Part shown: in pieces, positions 62,704 through 64,000 of the stretch
Layout: every line of letters begins with the position of its first letter
Numbering within the stretch: position 1 is the first letter of the stretch
Source of the DNA: Sphingomonas sediminicola
GTDB lineage: Bacteria > Pseudomonadota > Alphaproteobacteria > Sphingomonadales > Sphingomonadaceae
NCBI RefSeq assembly: GCF_014489515.1
Contig: NZ_CP060782.1
Location: forward strand, 2,108,001 to 2,172,000
Length of the DNA stretch: 64,000 nt
Reading direction: 5' to 3'
Translations under genes and position numbers: made by a program
The notes under the pieces: generated by a model
Databases searched by the model: none
What the model saw: only the letters and a program-made list of their open reading frames with translations
Told to the model about the DNA's origin: nothing

Positions 62704-64000
62704 GCCGGTGGGTGTGCTTGGCGAGATCGCCTCGGCCAAAAAGCAAGAGATTTCGAGCCGCTTCGACGGAGTCGCGCTCGACGGGCTACGCTCAGAAGCA
62801 GGGAAGACCGGACGCAGCTTGATCAGCCAGATCCAAAAGCCTGGCTCTTCCTTCATCCTCGAAATCAAAAAGGCATCGCCCTCGGCTGGCGCGATCCGTA
62901 GCGACGCGGATGCAGGTGCCATCGCGCGCGGATATTCGGGTGTTGCCGATGCCCTCAGCGTGCTCACCGACCGCAAGTTCTTCGGCGGATCGGCTGACGA
63001 CCTGAAAGCTGCGCGCGCCGCATTTGATGCGCCCATCCTCGCCAAAGATTTTTTCATCGACAGGCGTCAGGTGGTCGAAGCGCGGATTTCGGGGGCCGAC
63101 GCCGTCCTGGTGATGTTGTCGCTTCTCGATGACGAGCGAGCGCGCGAAATCATCGACGAGGCCCAAGCATTGGGCATGGACGTGCTTGTCGAGGTCCACG
63201 ACGAGCGAGAAATGCGCCGGGCGCTGGCGCTCGACGCTCCCCTGATCGGCATCAACAATCGCGACCTTCGCGATCTCACGATCGACCTCGCGGCGACGGA
63301 ACGGCTGGCTGGTCTCGCGCGCGACCACCTATTGGTCGCCGAGTCCGGTATCGACAGCCGCGCTGATGTGGACCGTCTATCGGGCCTCGTGAACGGGTTT
63401 CTCGTTGGCAGCGCCCTGATGCGTTCGGAAAGGCCCGCTGAGGCGGCGCGCACTCTGATCTTCGGGCGGGTGAAGCTCTGTGGCCTGACCATTCCCGACG
63501 ACGTGAGAGCTGGCCGACCAGCGACATTTGCAGGATTTGTCTTCGTTCCGGGCAGCCCACGTAATTTGACCGCCGAGCAGGCGGCGCCCCTCGCCGGCCT
63601 TGCACGCTGCCAAGGAGTTTTGCCGACGGGGGTTTTCCGGAACGCTCCCCTATCAGTCGTGGCAGACCTTGCGACCTTGCTGAACCTGCATGCCGTACAG
63701 CTCCACGGCAACGAGGACGTCGAATATGTGCGGGCGTTGCGGCGGCAGCTTTCGCAGGATTGCGAAATCTGGACCGCGGTGAGCGTCGGTCGCAGCCCGC
63801 ATCCGAACCGCGGCGGCGATCGGATCCTGTTCGACAACGGCAACGGAGGAACCGGAAGGACCTTCGATTGGGACCTGATCCAGCGTCATCCGGACTTGCC
63901 GAAAGCGTTGGTTGCAGGCGGGATCGGTCCTTCGAATGCACGTTCAGCAAGCCGACTCGGCGCCTACGCGATCGACGCCGGCTCCGCGCTGGACGTTATG
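62696..64000 (+). CDS. trpCF: Fused indole-3-glycerol phosphate synthase / phosphoribosylanthranilate isomerase (3' end outside window)
   Basis: Open frame of 435 codons from ATG 62696 to the window end with no stop. N-terminal ~255 residues are TrpC: FILEIKKASPSAG, SVLTDRKFFGG, ILAKDFFIDRRQV, IGINNRDL, LLVAESGI. Without a break it enters TrpF: FGRVKLCGLT (general-base Cys), AGFVFVPGSPRNLTAEQA, LHAVQLHGNEDVEYV, LFDNGNGGTGRTFDWDLIQR (general-acid Asp region), LVAGGIGPSNA, and IDAGSALDVM at the edge, where TrpF ends. It catalyses two successive steps, PRA to CdRP and CdRP to indole-glycerol phosphate. The fusion is E. coli-like; separate trpC and trpF are more usual in alphaproteobacteria. Confidence 0.93.
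   Translation, partial: MTEPVGVLGEIASAKKQEISSRFDGVALDGLRSEAGKTGRSLISQIQKPGSSFILEIKKASPSAGAIRSDADAGAIARGYSGVADALSVLTDRKFFGGSADDLKAARAAFDAPILAKDFFIDRRQVVEARISGADAVLVMLSLLDDERAREIIDEAQALGMDVLVEVHDEREMRRALALDAPLIGINNRDLRDLTIDLAATERLAGLARDHLLVAESGIDSRADVDRLSGLVNGFLVGSALMRSERPAEAARTLIFGRVKLCGLTIPDDVRAGRPATFAGFVFVPGSPRNLTAEQAAPLAGLARCQGVLPTGVFRNAPLSVVADLATLLNLHAVQLHGNEDVEYVRALRRQLSQDCEIWTAVSVGRSPHPNRGGDRILFDNGNGGTGRTFDWDLIQRHPDLPKALVAGGIGPSNARSASRLGAYAIDAGSALDVM

Overview
The window is GC-rich bacterial chromosome that reads as an alphaproteobacterium of the order Sphingomonadales. The pointers are a four-gene lipid-transport operon of the sphingomonad LinKLMN type, a ~1,550-residue NAD-glutamate dehydrogenase, the lgt/methyltransferase/GNAT/pgeF block, a class Ia ribonucleotide reductase of the short alphaproteobacterial type, an acetoacetyl-CoA reductase, and many small lipoproteins. 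I see no IS element, prophage, CRISPR array or rRNA. This is mostly ordinary chromosome.

Layout. 1-6.6 kb: DUF3617 tail, lipid-kinase-like protein, serine hydrolase, secreted beta-propeller, and a long SARP-type regulator with TolB-like and TPR parts. 6.7-13.7 kb: M28 lipoprotein peptidase, BlaI/BlaR1-like pair with its operators, double rhodanese, SulP transporter, PilZ protein, secreted protein. 13.7-18.2 kb: ribonucleotide reductase operon with two candidate NrdR boxes, and four tiny membrane or lipoprotein genes packed between nrdA and nrdB. 18.2-26.6 kb: small-gene region with a dying DUF2200 gene, an NTF2-like remnant, two HNH proteins, paired lipoproteins, an Excalibur protein, an AhpD-like protein, a DksA-like protein with a structured leader, PPK2 and an anchored nuclease. 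26.2-38.8 kb: peptidases (ptrB, pepP, pepN), OprB porin, prolyl-hydroxylase-like oxygenase, tRNA-Thr(GGT), threonine aldolase, EamA exporter. 38.8-45.9 kb: LinKLMN-like transporter, divergent from a three-gene CDP-alcohol/nucleotidyltransferase/HAD set that looks like an uncharacterised polar-lipid or phosphodiester pathway, followed by a membrane-bound winged-helix regulator. 45.9-55 kb: PLP sulfur enzyme, pgeF, GNAT, midA-like, lgt, acyl-CoA synthetase, hemH, phaB, RHH protein, ATP-grasp. 55-64 kb: NAD-GDH, PAS-like protein, tRNA-Thr(CGT), then a trp leader/attenuator followed by trpD and a fused trpCF that runs off the window.

Technical point that affects every reading: about 29 coding frames are broken by single-base shifts. 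In nearly all of them the intact frame is restored by adding one base to a short homopolymer, mostly G or C. Essential genes such as nrdA are affected. I read these as deletion-type sequencing or assembly errors and annotate the genes as whole. The DUF2200 gene is different: it also carries an in-frame stop and has lost its 3' end, so it looks truly dead.
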